This document shows positions 8,119 through 17,949 of a stretch of DNA of 64,000 nucleotides, one piece after another. Source of the stretch: Bog-756 sp963833585 (GTDB lineage Bacteria; Actinomycetota; Acidimicrobiia; Acidimicrobiales; RAAP-2). Positions within the stretch are counted from its first letter, which is position 1; every line of letters begins with the position of its first letter. The stretch lies in assembly GCA_963833585.1 (NCBI GenBank), contig CAWHYF010000003.1, forward strand, positions 372,001 through 436,000. The letters are read 5' to 3'. The notes beneath the pieces were generated by a model. That model had not been told where the DNA came from and did no database searches. It was given only the letters and a program-made list of their open reading frames with translations. A program made the translations under genes and the position numbers.

Positions 8119-10835
8119 ATGGCTCAGACCCCAACCTCCGGCGCCCCGACACCTTCGGCGCCCGCGGCATCGCTGTCCGTCGGCGACGCCTCCTACCAGA
8201 TCTACCGGATCAACGCCCTGGCCGACCGCTTCGATGTGGCCCGACTCCCCTACTCCATCAAGGTGGTGCTGGAAAACCTGCTCCGACACGAAGACGGTCT
8301 GGCCGTCCGGCCGGCCGACATCGAGGCCGTGGCGGGGTGGGGCGACCGTCCCGAGCGGCACGGGTTCGGCAGCGAAGATGCCAGTGAGATCGCCCTGACC
8401 CCCGAACGCGTCCTCATGCAGGACTTCACCGGGGTGCCCGGGGTGGTGGACCTGGCGGCCATGCGCGACGCCCTCGAGGCCCTCGGGGGCGATCCGACCA
8501 AGGTCAATCCCCTGGTCCCGGTGGAGCTGGTCATCGACCACTCGGTGATCGCCGAGTCGTCGGGCCGTCCGGACTCCTACGACAAGAACGTCGACATCGA
8601 ATACCAGCGGAACATGGAGCGCTACCAGCTGCTCCGCTGGGCACAGCAGGCCTTCGACGGCTTCCGGGTGGTCCCGCCGGGTACCGGTATCTGTCACCAG
8701 GTGAATCTGGAGTACCTGTCCCGGGTGGTGTTCTCCACCGATGACGGCCAGGCGTACTGCGACACCCTGGTCGGGACGGACTCCCACACCACGATGGTCA
8801 ACGGTCTCGGGGTGCTGGGCTGGGGGGTAGGTGGCATCGAGGCGGAGGCGGCCATGCTCGGCCAGCCTCTGTCGCTCCTCCTCCCGCCGGTGGTGGGGTT
8901 CCGGCTCACCGGTGAGCAGCCGGCCGGCACCACCGCCACCGACCTGGTCCTGACCATCACCCATCTGCTCCGCCGGCACGGCGTGGTGGGTAAGTTCGTC
9001 GAGTTCTTCGGCCCCGGGGTGGCTGCCGTGCCTCTGGCCAACCGAGCCACCATCGGGAACATGTCCCCTGAATACGGCGCCACCTGCGCCATCTTCCCCA
9101 TCGACGAGGTCACCCTCGACTACCTCCGGTTCACCGGGCGCGACAGCGACCACGTCGACCTGGTGGAGGCGTACGCCAGGGAGCAGGGGATGTTCCACGA
9201 GGCCGGGGGGGTCGAGCCGGTCTACTCCGAGAACATCGAACTGGACCTGTCCACGGTGGTGCCCAGCATCGCCGGCCCGACCCGGCCCCAGGACCTGGTG
9301 ACGCTGGCCGGTGCCGGCACCGCCTACCGATCGGCACTGGGCCGGGAGCCGCGATCGGGACCGGCCACGCTGTCCGACGGATCGGCGGCGGCGGTGGAGG
9401 ACGGTGCCGTCGTGGTGGCCGCCATCACCAGCTGCACCAACACCTCGAACCCCCAGGTGATGGTGGCGGCCGGCCTGGTGGCGAAGCGGGCCGTGGAGCG
9501 AGGCCTCGCCCCCCGACCGTGGGTGAAGACGACCCTGGCCCCCGGATCGCGGGTGGTCATGGACTACCTGGACCGGGCGGGGTTGGCTGAGCCACTGGCG
9601 GCGATCGGGTTCGACCTGGTCGGGTTCGGCTGTACGACCTGCATCGGGAATTCCGGGCCCCTGCTGCCCGGGGTGTCAGAGGCGGTCCACGAGCACGACC
9701 TGTCGGTGGCCTCGGTGCTGTCTGGGAACCGGAATTTCGAGGGCCGCATCCACCCGGATGTCCGGATGAACTACCTGGCCTCCCCCCACTGGTGGTGGCC
9801 TACGCGCTGGCCGGCACCATGGACATCGACCTGACCACCGATCCGCTGGGCTCCGACCCCGACGGCCGACCCGTCCTGCTGTCGGACCTCTGGCCGTCCC
9901 CCGACGAGGTCACCGATGCCATCCGTTCCTCCCTCACCTCGGACATGTTCCGCCGGCGCTACGGCGCGGTGTTCGACGGTGACGAGCGGTGGCAGGCCGT
10001 GGCCACAGCCACCGGGCACACCTTCAGCTGGGACCGGGACTCCACCTACGTCCTCCGGCCGACCTTCCTCGAGGGTCTGGCCATGGAGCCGGCGCCGGTG
10101 ACCGAGGTGGAGGGGGCCCGGGTGTTGGCCGTGCTGGGCGACAGCGTGACCACCGACCACATCTCCCCGGCCGGCAACATCGGCCCGTCCACCCCGGCCG
10201 GCCACTACCTCGCCGCCAAGGGGGTCGAGCGCACCGACTTCAATTCGTACGGGGCCCGGCGGGGCAACCACGAGGTGATGGTGCGGGGCACCTTCGCCAA
10301 CGTGCGGCTGCGCAACCAGCTGGCACCGGGCACGGAGGGAGGCCTCACCCTCCATCTGCCCGACGGCGAGCAGACCACCATCTTCGAGGCCGCGGAGCGG
10401 TACATGGCCGAGGGGGTGCCCCTCGTCGTGCTGGCCGGCAAGGAGTACGGGTCGGGTTCCTCTCGCGACTGGGCGGCCAAGGGCACCTCGCTGCTCGGCG
10501 TTCGGGCGGTCATCGCCGAGAGCTACGAGCGGATCCACCGATCCAATCTCATCGGCATGGGGGTGCTCCCCCTGCAGTACGCCGAAGGCCAGAGCGCCGG
10601 CGCCCTGGGGTTGACCGGCCACGAGGTGTTCTCCGTCACCGGCATCGGGTCACTCAACGACGGGGTCGCCCCGAAGACCGTCGCCGTGCGAGCCGTCGAC
10701 GACGAGAACCGAGTGGTGGAATTCGAGGCCCGGCTCCGCATCGACACCCCGATGGAAGCCGAGTACTACCGCAACGGGGGCATCCTCCCCTACATGCTGC
10801 GCCAGATGGCCGGTCGAGGTGTCGACGGGTCCTGA
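8119..10835 (+). CDS. acnA: Aconitate hydratase AcnA (frameshifted in this sequence)
   Basis: Two overlapping frames (to 9834 and from about 9790) give one 905-residue aconitase A of normal length once a base is added to the C6 run at 9782-9787 (NYLASP|PLVVAYALAG). The 4Fe-4S ligands are seen in SCTNTSNP and in GCTTCIGNSGP. The swivel domain carries GKEYGSGSSRDWAAKG. The enzyme interconverts citrate and isocitrate in the TCA cycle. Both halves are highly conserved and the break lies in a homopolymer, so a sequence error is more likely than a pseudogene. It is monocistronic, between two hairpins. Confidence 0.9.
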
Positions 10836-10855
10836 CCGTGCGGCACCCCGATCAC

Positions 10856-10894
10856 CCGGTCATGGGCGGTCACCCGGTCGACCGCCCTGACCGG
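10856..10894. terminator. Convergent terminator between acnA and hemolysin III gene
   Basis: An imperfect stem of about 14 pairs with one bulge: CCGGTCA-T-GGGCGGT pairs with ACCGCCCTGACCGG around a 10-base loop. It sits between two convergent genes and can serve both strands. Confidence 0.6.
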
Positions 10895-10902
10895 CCCGGA
10901 GC

Positions 10903-11602
10903 TCAACCGGCCAGCGGCAGGACGAAGCCCGCGATGACCACGTAGTGCAGCACGGCGCCCACGATGGTGCAGGCGTGGAAGACCTCGTGGTAGCCGAACA
11001 CGCCCGGCGCCGGGTTCGGCTTCTTCAGGGCATAGACCACCGCGCCGGCCGAGTAGGCCAGACCGCCGGCCAGCAGGAGCGTGAAGCCCACCCCGCCCAG
11101 CGCCCGGAAGAGCTGGGGCAGCACGAGTACGGCGGCCCACCCCACCACCACGTACGGCAGGGCGACGACCCACTTCGGCGCGTCCAGCCAGACCTGGCGC
11201 AGGGTGATGCCGACCACCGCTCCGCCCCAGACGACGCAGAGCACCGCGGTCCGGGCCCAACCGGTGAGGGCGATACCGGCCACCGCCGTATACGAGCCGG
11301 CGATGGCGATGAAAATGGTCGAGTGGTCCGCCCGGCGCATCCGGCGGCGGCCCACCGGTCCCCAGGTGTGACGGTGGAACAGGGCGCTGACTCCGAAGAG
11401 CAACGAGACGGAGAGCGGCGTACACCGCCATGACCAGCGCCGAGCCCGTGGTCGGCGCCGCCCAGACCAGCGCGGCACCCGAGACCAGGGAGACGAAGAA
11501 TGCCACCTCGTGGAATACGCCCCGCAGCCGGGGCTTGACCGCGTCGGCGGCGTCGTCACCCCGGCCGGCCGGCTGGGTCAGGGTCCCCGTGCGAGCGCTC
11601 AC
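10903..11602 (-). CDS. Hemolysin III / PAQR-family membrane protein (frameshifted)
   Basis: The GTG at 11602 overlaps the upstream stop (GTGA). The first ~63 residues lie in one frame (RGVFHEVAFFVSLVSGAAL, then ALVMAVYA). After a shift near 11415-11419 the rest is in another (LLFGVSALFHRHTWG through HEVFHACTIVGAVLHYV). Removing one base restores a ~232-residue, seven-helix protein. Conserved family features include the SALFHR box and paired His residues (HEVFH, then LHYV), the probable Zn site of PAQR-like hydrolases. The role in bacteria is unclear despite the name. The shift is probably a sequence error. Confidence 0.75.
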
Positions 11603-12435
11603 CGGTCCGCCCCGTCGGTGGCGCGGCCGGCCGTGTCGTCCACGGCCCAGCCGCGGTGGGCGGTGTTGACATCGGGGACATCGACGTCGGGGGCCCCGGC
11701 AGGTCCTTCGGCAGCGGACCCTGGAGTCAGTGCGTGCTCGATGAATCGACGGAGCAGGCGACGCCCCACGGTCTCGACTTCGGCCAGCTGCAACCGATCG
11801 AGGGTGACCCCGGCGGGCAGGTACGGCTCCCAGCCCTCGACCAGGGCGCCGTCGACCTCGACATGGAACTGGAACCCGTAGGCCCGGTCACCCCACCGGA
11901 AGGCCTGGTTCGGGAAGGGACGTGAGCGCGGCCAGGTGGACCGCCCCGCTCCGGAAGGGAGAAGGTGTCCTGGTGCCAGTGCACGCACGGGACGGTGGTG
12001 TCCGACAGGCCGCCGTACTCCGGACCCACCACCGGATCCCACCGCCCGGGCCCGGTCAGCTCCACCCGCCCCAGGCCGATCTCGGGCCTGGCACCGGTGG
12101 TCACCTCGGCACCGAGGGCCAAGGCCAATTGCTGCGCCCCCAGGCACACCCCCAGAACCGGCTTCCGGGCGACGACCACCGCGGTCAGCAGATCACGCTC
12201 ACCCGGGAGCCAAGGGTGGGAACTTTCGTCGTACACCCCCATCGGACCGCCCATGACCACCAGGCCGGCGATCGAACCGGGGCCGAGGGAGCCGATCGCC
12301 ATGGTCGAGGCGGACCACCTCGAAGGGAATACCGGCGGTCACCAGTGAATCGGCGATCAGTCCCGGGCCTTCGTGCGCCACGTGCTGGAGGACCGCCCAG
12401 CGGCCCTCGGGGCGGGCGCCGGTGTCGGCCGTCAC
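11599..12435 (-). CDS. Class I glutamine amidotransferase-like protein (frameshifted)
   Basis: Three frames give one GMP-synthase-type amidotransferase of about 278 residues: RWAVLQHVAHEGPGLIADSL, then GLVVMGGPMGVYDESSHPW and the nucleophile elbow GVCLGAQQLA, then NQAFRWGDRAYGFQFHVEVD with the catalytic His. Shifts lie in the G4 run at 12279-12282 and around 11925-11960. The net length is a multiple of three, consistent with one gain and one loss. Such stand-alone domains hydrolyse glutamine or related gamma-glutamyl compounds; the substrate is unknown. It starts GTG, overlapping the deacetylase stop, and its own stop overlaps the hemolysin III start, so the three genes form one unit. Confidence 0.75.
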
Positions 12436-13184
12436 GCCGTGGAGACCAGGAGGAACGCCTCGGCGAACCGACCGTCGGGTAACCCGGCAGCCAGGGCCGT
12501 GCCGGACATCCAGGTCCGCAAGAGCTCGTCGAGGTGGTCACCGTCGCCCACCTGGCTCCGGTGGGAGCGCAGTGCCGCCAGCTTCCGGTCGAATGAGTCG
12601 GTGGCGTCCACGGCACGGTCGGCGCGTTCGGTCGTCATGATCCACATCTCGGGGACGGTGTGCGGCTCCAGCCCCTCGTCGAGCAGCTCCGGGAAAGCGA
12701 ACGGGTTCCGGGAGTCCGGATAGACAGCGCAGGCGGCGGCCTCACCGGCGGCCAGATGATCAGGGTGGCTGGCGTAGATCCGGGCCCAGTTCCGCTCCGG
12801 CGACTGGGTCACCACCCGATCCGGTCGGAAGCGGCGGACGACCCGGGAGATGCCCAGGCGGAGATCGAGGTCGGCCTGGAGCCGGCCATCGGGAAAGCCC
12901 AGGAAGGTCACATCGGTCACCCCCACCCGGGCCGCGGCCTCCCGCTGCTCGCGGCGGCGGATGGTAGCCATCTCCGACCGGGGCAGGGTCAGATCCTCGC
13001 CCCCGGCCTCTCCGTCGGTGGCGATGCAGTACGCCACCTCCACCCCGGCGTCGGTCCACACCGCCACCGACCCGGCGGCGGCGAAGTCCACGTCGTCAGG
13101 GTGAGCCGTCACCACCAGTATGCGTTCGATCCCGTCGATGCCGGCGCCCACCGTCATGGGCTGGCTGAAGTGACGCTCAGGCAT
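12432..13184 (-). CDS. PIG-L/LmbE-family deacetylase
   Basis: 250 residues with the metal-binding AHPDDVDFAAAG motif near the N-terminus and ASHPDH near residue 155, as in GlcNAc-PI de-N-acetylase relatives, including the actinobacterial mycothiol enzymes MshB and Mca. These Zn enzymes remove N-acyl groups from sugar or thiol conjugates. The exact substrate is not determinable; the 250-residue length is shorter than MshB. The ATG at 13184 follows a strong GAGGAG Shine-Dalgarno; the frame extends far upstream without a convincing start. It is the first gene of a three-gene overlapping unit. Confidence 0.82.
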   Translation of the reverse strand: MPERHFSQPMTVGAGIDGIERILVVTAHPDDVDFAAAGSVAVWTDAGVEVAYCIATDGEAGGEDLTLPRSEMATIRRREQREAAARVGVTDVTFLGFPDGRLQADLDLRLGISRVVRRFRPDRVVTQSPERNWARIYASHPDHLAAGEAAACAVYPDSRNPFAFPELLDEGLEPHTVPEMWIMTTERADRAVDATDSFDRKLAALRSHRSQVGDGDHLDELLRTWMSGTALAAGLPDGRFAEAFLLVSTA

Positions 13185-13348
13185 ACGCTCCTCCTCGATG
13201 CGGTGGTCACCCGGTGCCCTCGGCGTTCCGACGGCGGGCCCTGCGGCCCGGTCCTCACGCCGGAGGAGAACCCGAGTGGTGCCGGCGGTCGGGACCCCGC
13301 GATCGTTGCTCGGTCCATCCCCACCCGGGCCGTGGCTTGGCGACGGGG

Positions 13349-14584
13349 TCAGTCCAGTGGGTTCCAGGCGGCCAGATCCTTCAGCCGCGAGTCGTTGGAG
13401 AAGATCTCGACGATGGGCGAGCGGAGACCGATGCGGGTCTGGATGCGCTCGATTTCGAGCACCTGGTTCCACTGGACCAGGGTGACCACCAAACCGGCCT
13501 CACCGGCCCGGGCGGTGCGACCCGAGCGGTGCAGGTAGGCCTTGTGGTCCTCGGGGGGATCGAAGTGGACGACCACGTCGACCATGTCGATGTCCAGGCC
13601 GCGTGCGGCCACGTCGGTGGCCACCAGGGCGGGGAGCTTGCCTTCGCTGAAGTCCTTCAGGGTGCGCTCTCGGTTCGACTGGCGGAGGTCGCCGTGGATG
13701 GCGTCCGAGCGAATTCCCTCCTTGCGGAGCTGCTCGACCAGGCGGTCGGCGCCCCGCTTGGTCCGCACGAACACCAAGGTCTTCTCCGAGTTCCGGCAGA
13801 TGGCGGCGCACACCTTCACCCGATCCATCTGATGCACCTCGAGGAACCGGTGCTCCATGGCGTCGACGGTCGTGCTGGGTGAGGCCACCTCGTGGAGTAC
13901 CGGGTCCGTCAGGTACCGGCTGACCAGCCGGTCCACCGCGCCGTCCAGGGTGGCGGAGAACAGGAGGGTCTGGTGCTTGCGCTCCAGGCGCCGCAGCACC
14001 CACTCCACCTGCGGCATGAAGCCCATGTCGGCCATCCGGTCGGCTTCGTCGAGGACCAGGGTCTCGATGTCCGCCACCGAGAGCTCGCCCCGATCGCCCA
14101 GGTCGATGAGCCGGCCCGGCGTGGCGATGATCACGTCCACCCCGCGGCGGAGCTTCTTGACCTGCCGCTCGATGTCTGCCCCGCCGTAGACCGCGATGAT
14201 GCGGAGCCCGGCCTCTTTGGCCAGCGGCTCGAGCACCTCGCTCACCTGCACGGCCAGCTCACGGGTAGGGACGAGGACCAGGGCCCGGGGTCGGCCCGGC
14301 TCGGTGGACCTGGCGACCATGGTCCGCTGCAGGAGCGGGATGCCGAAGGCCAGGGTCTTGCCCGAGCCGGTCTTGGCCTTGCCGCAGACGTCCCGCCCGG
14401 CCAGAGCGTCGGCCACGGTCATGGACTGGATGGCGAAGGTCGTGGTGATCCCCTGCGCAGCCAGGGCCTTCACCAGCGAGGGGTCGACGCCGAGGGAGGC
14501 GAAGGTCCGGGGGGTGTCGGCGTCGGCCGACACGAGATCGGAGGGATCGAGGACGCGATCCGACGGATCGGCAATGGTGGTCAT
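13349..14584 (-). CDS. DEAD-box ATP-dependent RNA helicase
   Basis: 411 residues with the complete motif series: Q-motif region TFAIQSMTV, motif I AKTGSGKT, Ia PTRELAVQV, Ib ATPGRLIDL, motif II LDEADRMADMG, III SATL, IV LVFVRTKRG, V ATDVAARGLDID and VI HRSGRTARAG. The C-terminus is short, with no RNA-binding extension, so it is a minimal RhlE-like helicase for RNA or ribosome remodelling. Of the frame's possible starts, the ATG at 14584 gives a normal N-terminus. It is transcribed away from the HNH gene. Confidence 0.88.
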   Translation of the reverse strand: MTTIADPSDRVLDPSDLVSADADTPRTFASLGVDPSLVKALAAQGITTTFAIQSMTVADALAGRDVCGKAKTGSGKTLAFGIPLLQRTMVARSTEPGRPRALVLVPTRELAVQVSEVLEPLAKEAGLRIIAVYGGADIERQVKKLRRGVDVIIATPGRLIDLGDRGELSVADIETLVLDEADRMADMGFMPQVEWVLRRLERKHQTLLFSATLDGAVDRLVSRYLTDPVLHEVASPSTTVDAMEHRFLEVHQMDRVKVCAAICRNSEKTLVFVRTKRGADRLVEQLRKEGIRSDAIHGDLRQSNRERTLKDFSEGKLPALVATDVAARGLDIDMVDVVVHFDPPEDHKAYLHRSGRTARAGEAGLVVTLVQWNQVLEIERIQTRIGLRSPIVEIFSNDSRLKDLAAWNPLD

Positions 14585-14929
14585 GGGGTTCAGAAGCTCT
14601 CTCTCATCGTTCACTGACGGCCGGAGGCCGACCGTCGACACCGTGCCATTCACGGATGCCTGCGGGCCCGCCTCGGGCCATCGTCCGGACTGCGTCGGCA
14701 GGTCGGAAACAGGATGAGGAAGACCCCGGTAGCAGAGCACCGGCTCCACCACGACCCCCAGTCTACCTGGAATCGGCCGTTACACCAGGTCAGCTGGTGG
14801 TGGGACCTTCTGCAGACCCCTCGGGAGGCCGATCGGTGCCCCCTCCCGGGCCTCGGGAGGCCGGTCGCCGGCTCCTTCGGGGGGCGGTCGCGGCCCTCGC
14901 GTGATACACCCCCCTGCTTTGCTGGTGGC
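14585..14929. promoter_or_regulatory. Divergent intergenic region of helicase and DUF222/HNH gene
   Basis: 345 bases without a credible gene. It holds an operator-like palindrome CACCAG-gtcag-CTGGTG at 14783-14799 and two near-identical copies of CCTCGGGAGGCCG(A/G)TCG about 30 bases apart (near 14818 and 14850). No clear -35/-10 pair was identified. Confidence 0.35.
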
Positions 14930-16351
14930 ATGGCGGCAACGACCCCCGACGATCACCAAGCGACCTCCGCCGGGGAATTCCTCACTGCTCTCGCCGTGAT
15001 CGAGTCCTTCGTCAAGTGCCTTGAGCCGGAGCGGTACGACGCCAGGGACGCCGCGAGACTGACCGAGGGGTTCGCCTTGGGGAAGCGACTCTGCGGAGCG
15101 GGGGAAACCCTCATCGCCGAGCGGGCGGCCAGGGGCAACGCCCACCTCGCGACGGGTCACCGCACTCCCGAGGAATGGCTGTCGTCGGTGAGCGGTACCT
15201 CCAGGGGCGAGGCGAAAGACCTTCTGCGGGTGGGAGAAGCACTCGGGTCGCAGCCGGCCGTCGAGGATGCGCTGCGGGCCGGGAGGCTGACCCCACGGCA
15301 GGCCACACTGGTCTCCGACGCGGCGAAGATCAACCCCGGTCGGGAACAGGACCTGGTCAAGAGCGCAGAAACCGACACCGTCAACCAACTGAAGGACCGG
15401 TGCCTCCGGGCAAAGTCCGAAGGCAGGTCCGCCGAAGACGGTGAACGGCACCGGAGGGCCCTCCACGTCAACCGTCGCTGTCGGACCTTCACCGACACCG
15501 ATGGCGCCTTTTGCCTAGAGGCCCACCTGACGCCCGAGACCGGGGCGGGTCTCAAGGCCGCCCTCGATACACAATGCGACCGGTTCTTTCAGAAGGCCAG
15601 GAGGGCTGGTCGCTTCGAGAACGTCGACGCCTACCGGGCCGACGCCCTCGTGGCCCTGATCACCGGCGAAGGCATTCTGCCCGCCGAAACCCGGAGGAAA
15701 GGGACCCGGTCCGCTCCGCCGGGCGGTGCCGATCCGACCTCCCCCACGGCGGATCGGTCCGACTGTCGAAGTCATGGACCCGACGCCACCGTGCACATCC
15801 GGGTCGACCTGGCCGCCCTCCGCCGAGGGAACATCTCGAACGGCGAGATCTGTGAGATTCCCGGGGTCGGTCCCGTTTCGGTGACGTGGGCCAGGGAGAT
15901 CCTGGGTGCTGCGCTCCTCGATCTGGTCATCACCGACGGGGTGGACGTGACCACCGTGGTGAGGCTGGGGCGCCACGTCCCGACCGCGCTGCTCACCGCC
16001 ATCCTGGAACGCGACCAGTGTTGCGTGGTTCCCGGCTGTGGCAAACGATTGGGGCTCGAGAACGACCACTGGCAGGTCGACTTCGCCGACGGGGGGACGA
16101 TCTCCTACGACAACATCGCCCGCGTGTGCACCTACCACCACCGGCTCAAGACCCACCAGGGCTGGGCCCTGACCCAGGAGAACGGGCAGTGGCGGTTCGA
16201 CCCACCCGAAGCTGTCCGTGGCGGCGGTCCGATCGGGCGCAAGCGGAGGAGGAAGGGGAGGAAGACCGGGTCGGCCGGCCCTCCACCAGATCCGGGTCCC
16301 AGCCCTCCGTCGGTCACCGACCAGGCGGCAGCCACCCCGGAACGCCGGTGA
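14930..16351 (+). CDS. DUF222 / HNH endonuclease-domain protein (13E12-like)
   Basis: 473 residues. The DUF222 region covers about residues 20-330 (EEWLSSVSGTSRGEAKDLL, then GRLTPRQATLVSDAA). A C-terminal HNH motif spans about 365-415: CCVVPGCGKRL, ENDHW, a GG turn, N, C and CTYHHRLKTHQ, with the Cys pairs and HH expected of a Zn/HNH fold. A basic tail follows. This family is highly multicopy in actinobacteria (REP13E12-type) and its function is unknown; nuclease activity is inferred. The ATG at 14930 is chosen from the DUF222 start. The gene is followed directly by a 14-bp tandem repeat. Confidence 0.82.
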   Translation: MAATTPDDHQATSAGEFLTALAVIESFVKCLEPERYDARDAARLTEGFALGKRLCGAGETLIAERAARGNAHLATGHRTPEEWLSSVSGTSRGEAKDLLRVGEALGSQPAVEDALRAGRLTPRQATLVSDAAKINPGREQDLVKSAETDTVNQLKDRCLRAKSEGRSAEDGERHRRALHVNRRCRTFTDTDGAFCLEAHLTPETGAGLKAALDTQCDRFFQKARRAGRFENVDAYRADALVALITGEGILPAETRRKGTRSAPPGGADPTSPTADRSDCRSHGPDATVHIRVDLAALRRGNISNGEICEIPGVGPVSVTWAREILGAALLDLVITDGVDVTTVVRLGRHVPTALLTAILERDQCCVVPGCGKRLGLENDHWQVDFADGGTISYDNIARVCTYHHRLKTHQGWALTQENGQWRFDPPEAVRGGGPIGRKRRRKGRKTGSAGPPPDPGPSPPSVTDQAAATPERR

Positions 16352-16373
16352 CGGCCGTGCGCCACTGGACCGG

Positions 16374-16453
16374 GTCGATGAAGCCGTGTCGATGAAGCCG
16401 TGTCGATGAAGCCGTGTCGATGAAGCCGTGTCGATGAAGCCGTGTCGATGAAG
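16374..16453. repeat. 14-bp tandem repeat, 5.7 copies
   Basis: The unit GTCGATGAAGCCGT is repeated without error at 16374, 16388, 16402, 16416 and 16430, then a partial GTCGATGAAG at 16444-16453. The array starts 22 bases after the HNH stop. Similar flanks occur on both sides: CACTGGACCGGGTCGATGA before and CACTGGGCCGGGTCGATGA after. It is a VNTR-type array, not a CRISPR. Confidence 0.95.
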
Positions 16454-16539
16454 AGGCGCCGCAGCGACCCGGGCACCTACCCTGGGCCACTGGGCCGGGT
16501 CGATGACCACCGGCCGACCCCCACGAAAGGAAACTGACC

Positions 16540-17004
16540 ATGGGAAAACTCGACTCCGGCGACAAAGCACCAGCGTTCAGCCTGCCCGACCAGGACGGGA
16601 AGAAGCTCTCCCTCAAGGACCTCGCAGGTGATCCGTTCGTCCTGTACTTCTATCCCCGCGACGACACGCCCGGGTGCACCAAGGAAGCCTGTCAGTTCAA
16701 CGACAACCTCCGTGCCTTCGCCAAGGCCAAGGTCAAGGTCCTCGGAGTCTCCGGGGACAGCGCTGAGAAACACCAGAAGTTCCGGGCCAAGTACGGGCTC
16801 ACCTTCCCGTTGTTGACCGACGCCGACCACAAGGTGGGAGAGGCCTACGGCGCCTGGGGCGAAAAGACGCTCTACGGCAAGAAATCCATCGGCGTGATCC
16901 GGTCGACCTTCCTGGTCGGCGGGGACGGAAAGATCATCCGGGCCTGGTACCACGTGAAGGCCGACGGTCACGCCGCGAAGGTCCTGGCGGAGGCCGAGGG
17001 CTGA
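16540..17004 (+). CDS. bcp: Peroxiredoxin, bacterioferritin comigratory protein type
   Basis: 154 residues, the canonical BCP/PrxQ length. The peroxidatic Cys C46 and resolving C51 lie in DDTPGCTKEACQFND; the P-x-x-D-x-T-x-x-C active site is intact. It reduces H2O2 and organic hydroperoxides at the expense of thioredoxin in the cytoplasm. The ATG at 16540 follows a GAAAGGAAA Shine-Dalgarno. It is the more typical of the two BCP genes in the window and is monocistronic, convergent with the glycosylase gene. Confidence 0.92.
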   Translation: MGKLDSGDKAPAFSLPDQDGKKLSLKDLAGDPFVLYFYPRDDTPGCTKEACQFNDNLRAFAKAKVKVLGVSGDSAEKHQKFRAKYGLTFPLLTDADHKVGEAYGAWGEKTLYGKKSIGVIRSTFLVGGDGKIIRAWYHVKADGHAAKVLAEAEG

Positions 17005-17035
17005 CCGGCCCGGCGAGGAGGGAGAGCTCCAGGCA

Positions 17036-17071
17036 CCGCGGGTCCGTCCGCGGCACCGGGGGTCCGTCCCC
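17036..17071. terminator. Two successive hairpins with identical loops between convergent genes
   Basis: CCGCGG-GTCCGT-CCGCGG (17036-17053) is followed four bases later by GGGG-GTCCGT-CCCC (17058-17071). Both share the 6-base loop GTCCGT. They lie between the convergent bcp and fpg-like genes. Confidence 0.5.
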
Positions 17072-17105
17072 AGCACCCGGACCTTGGGGAGAACCGGTCT
17101 CACAC

Positions 17106-17888
17106 CTACACCTGGTGAGCCGAGCACCACCACGACGTCCGCCCCCCCACCGTCGATCGGGTCAGTTCGGTCCCGTCGCGAGGACAGCGGCCGCCAAGGT
17201 GACGGTCGTCCATCAGCCCGCCGGTGTGGGAGCCACCTCCATCAGTCAGGTCGGAGAGGGTCCGTCCCAGGTGCCGGTGAAGGCGTCGGATCTCGTTGGG
17301 GGTCAACGAGTCAGAAGGGCGGAGCGGGGAGAGACCGGCCCGCCAGAGCAGTTCGTCGGCGATCAGATTGCCGATTCCGGCCACCCTCGACTGGTCGAGG
17401 AGCCGGGCCTTCAACGCGGTCCGGGAACCTCGGAGGATGACGGCCAACTCGGACCGGGAGATGGCCATGGCGTCGGGCCCCAGGTGCGACACGTCCGGGT
17501 CGAGCAGCACGCCACCGAGGCGTCTCGGGTCCTGGACCGCCAGTGATCCTCCGTCCTGGAACCGAACCGTCCACCGGTCCCAGACCGGGTCCCGGCGCCC
17601 GGGGGCGTAGCGCAACTCGTCGACTCCGACGAGACCGTCCACCACCAGGGTGCCGGTCATCCCGAATCGGATCCCCACCGAGGGACCGCCGTCGAGGTCG
17701 AGGAGGAGGAGCTTCCCGATCCGGCGGGCCCCGACGAACCGGTGGCCGATGAGGGCCTGACGGAGGCTGTGGGCGGTGGTGGCACCCTTGAGGAACCAGG
17801 CATCCGGGCTGTCCACTCCGCCGATGGTGCGGTCGAGGGCCCGCTCGGCCAATCGCCGGTAGGTCTCGACTTCGAGCATTTCGGGCAC
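17106..17888 (-). CDS. Fpg/Nei-family DNA glycosylase
   Basis: 260 residues. A GTG start at 17888 gives M-P-E-M-L-E-V-E-T-Y-R-R, keeping the catalytic Pro2 and Glu3 essential for the beta/delta-lyase reaction; an internal ATG three codons later would delete them. RVAGIGNLIADELLW is the helix-two-turn-helix. The C-terminal zinc-finger region is degenerate: GRCPRDG and WWCSAHQV keep two Cys, while the partners are Asp and His instead of Cys. It excises oxidised bases such as 8-oxoG or oxidised pyrimidines. Divergent from the F420 protein gene, 61 bases apart. Confidence 0.82.
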   Translation of the reverse strand: MPEMLEVETYRRLAERALDRTIGGVDSPDAWFLKGATTAHSLRQALIGHRFVGARRIGKLLLLDLDGGPSVGIRFGMTGTLVVDGLVGVDELRYAPGRRDPVWDRWTVRFQDGGSLAVQDPRRLGGVLLDPDVSHLGPDAMAISRSELAVILRGSRTALKARLLDQSRVAGIGNLIADELLWRAGLSPLRPSDSLTPNEIRRLHRHLGRTLSDLTDGGGSHTGGLMDDRHLGGRCPRDGTELTRSTVGGRTSWWCSAHQV

Positions 17889-17949
17889 GGCCCGAGGGTA
17901 GCCATCGCGCCTGCTCCACCCGTCCGGTGCGCCTCGATAGGGTTGGGTC

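Noticed and set aside
6183..8170. Long antisense frames over the DrrA/DrrB genes and another over aconitase
   Set aside because: No family motifs and typical shadow composition; the plus-strand ABC and aconitase genes have complete signatures.
9782..9792. Programmed frameshifting in aconitase
   Set aside because: The site is a plain C-run without a slippery heptamer or downstream structure, and similar shifts occur in many unrelated genes, so an error is more economical.
16374..16453. Possible CRISPR array
   Set aside because: The 14-bp units are directly adjacent without spacers and there are no cas genes; it is a simple tandem repeat.
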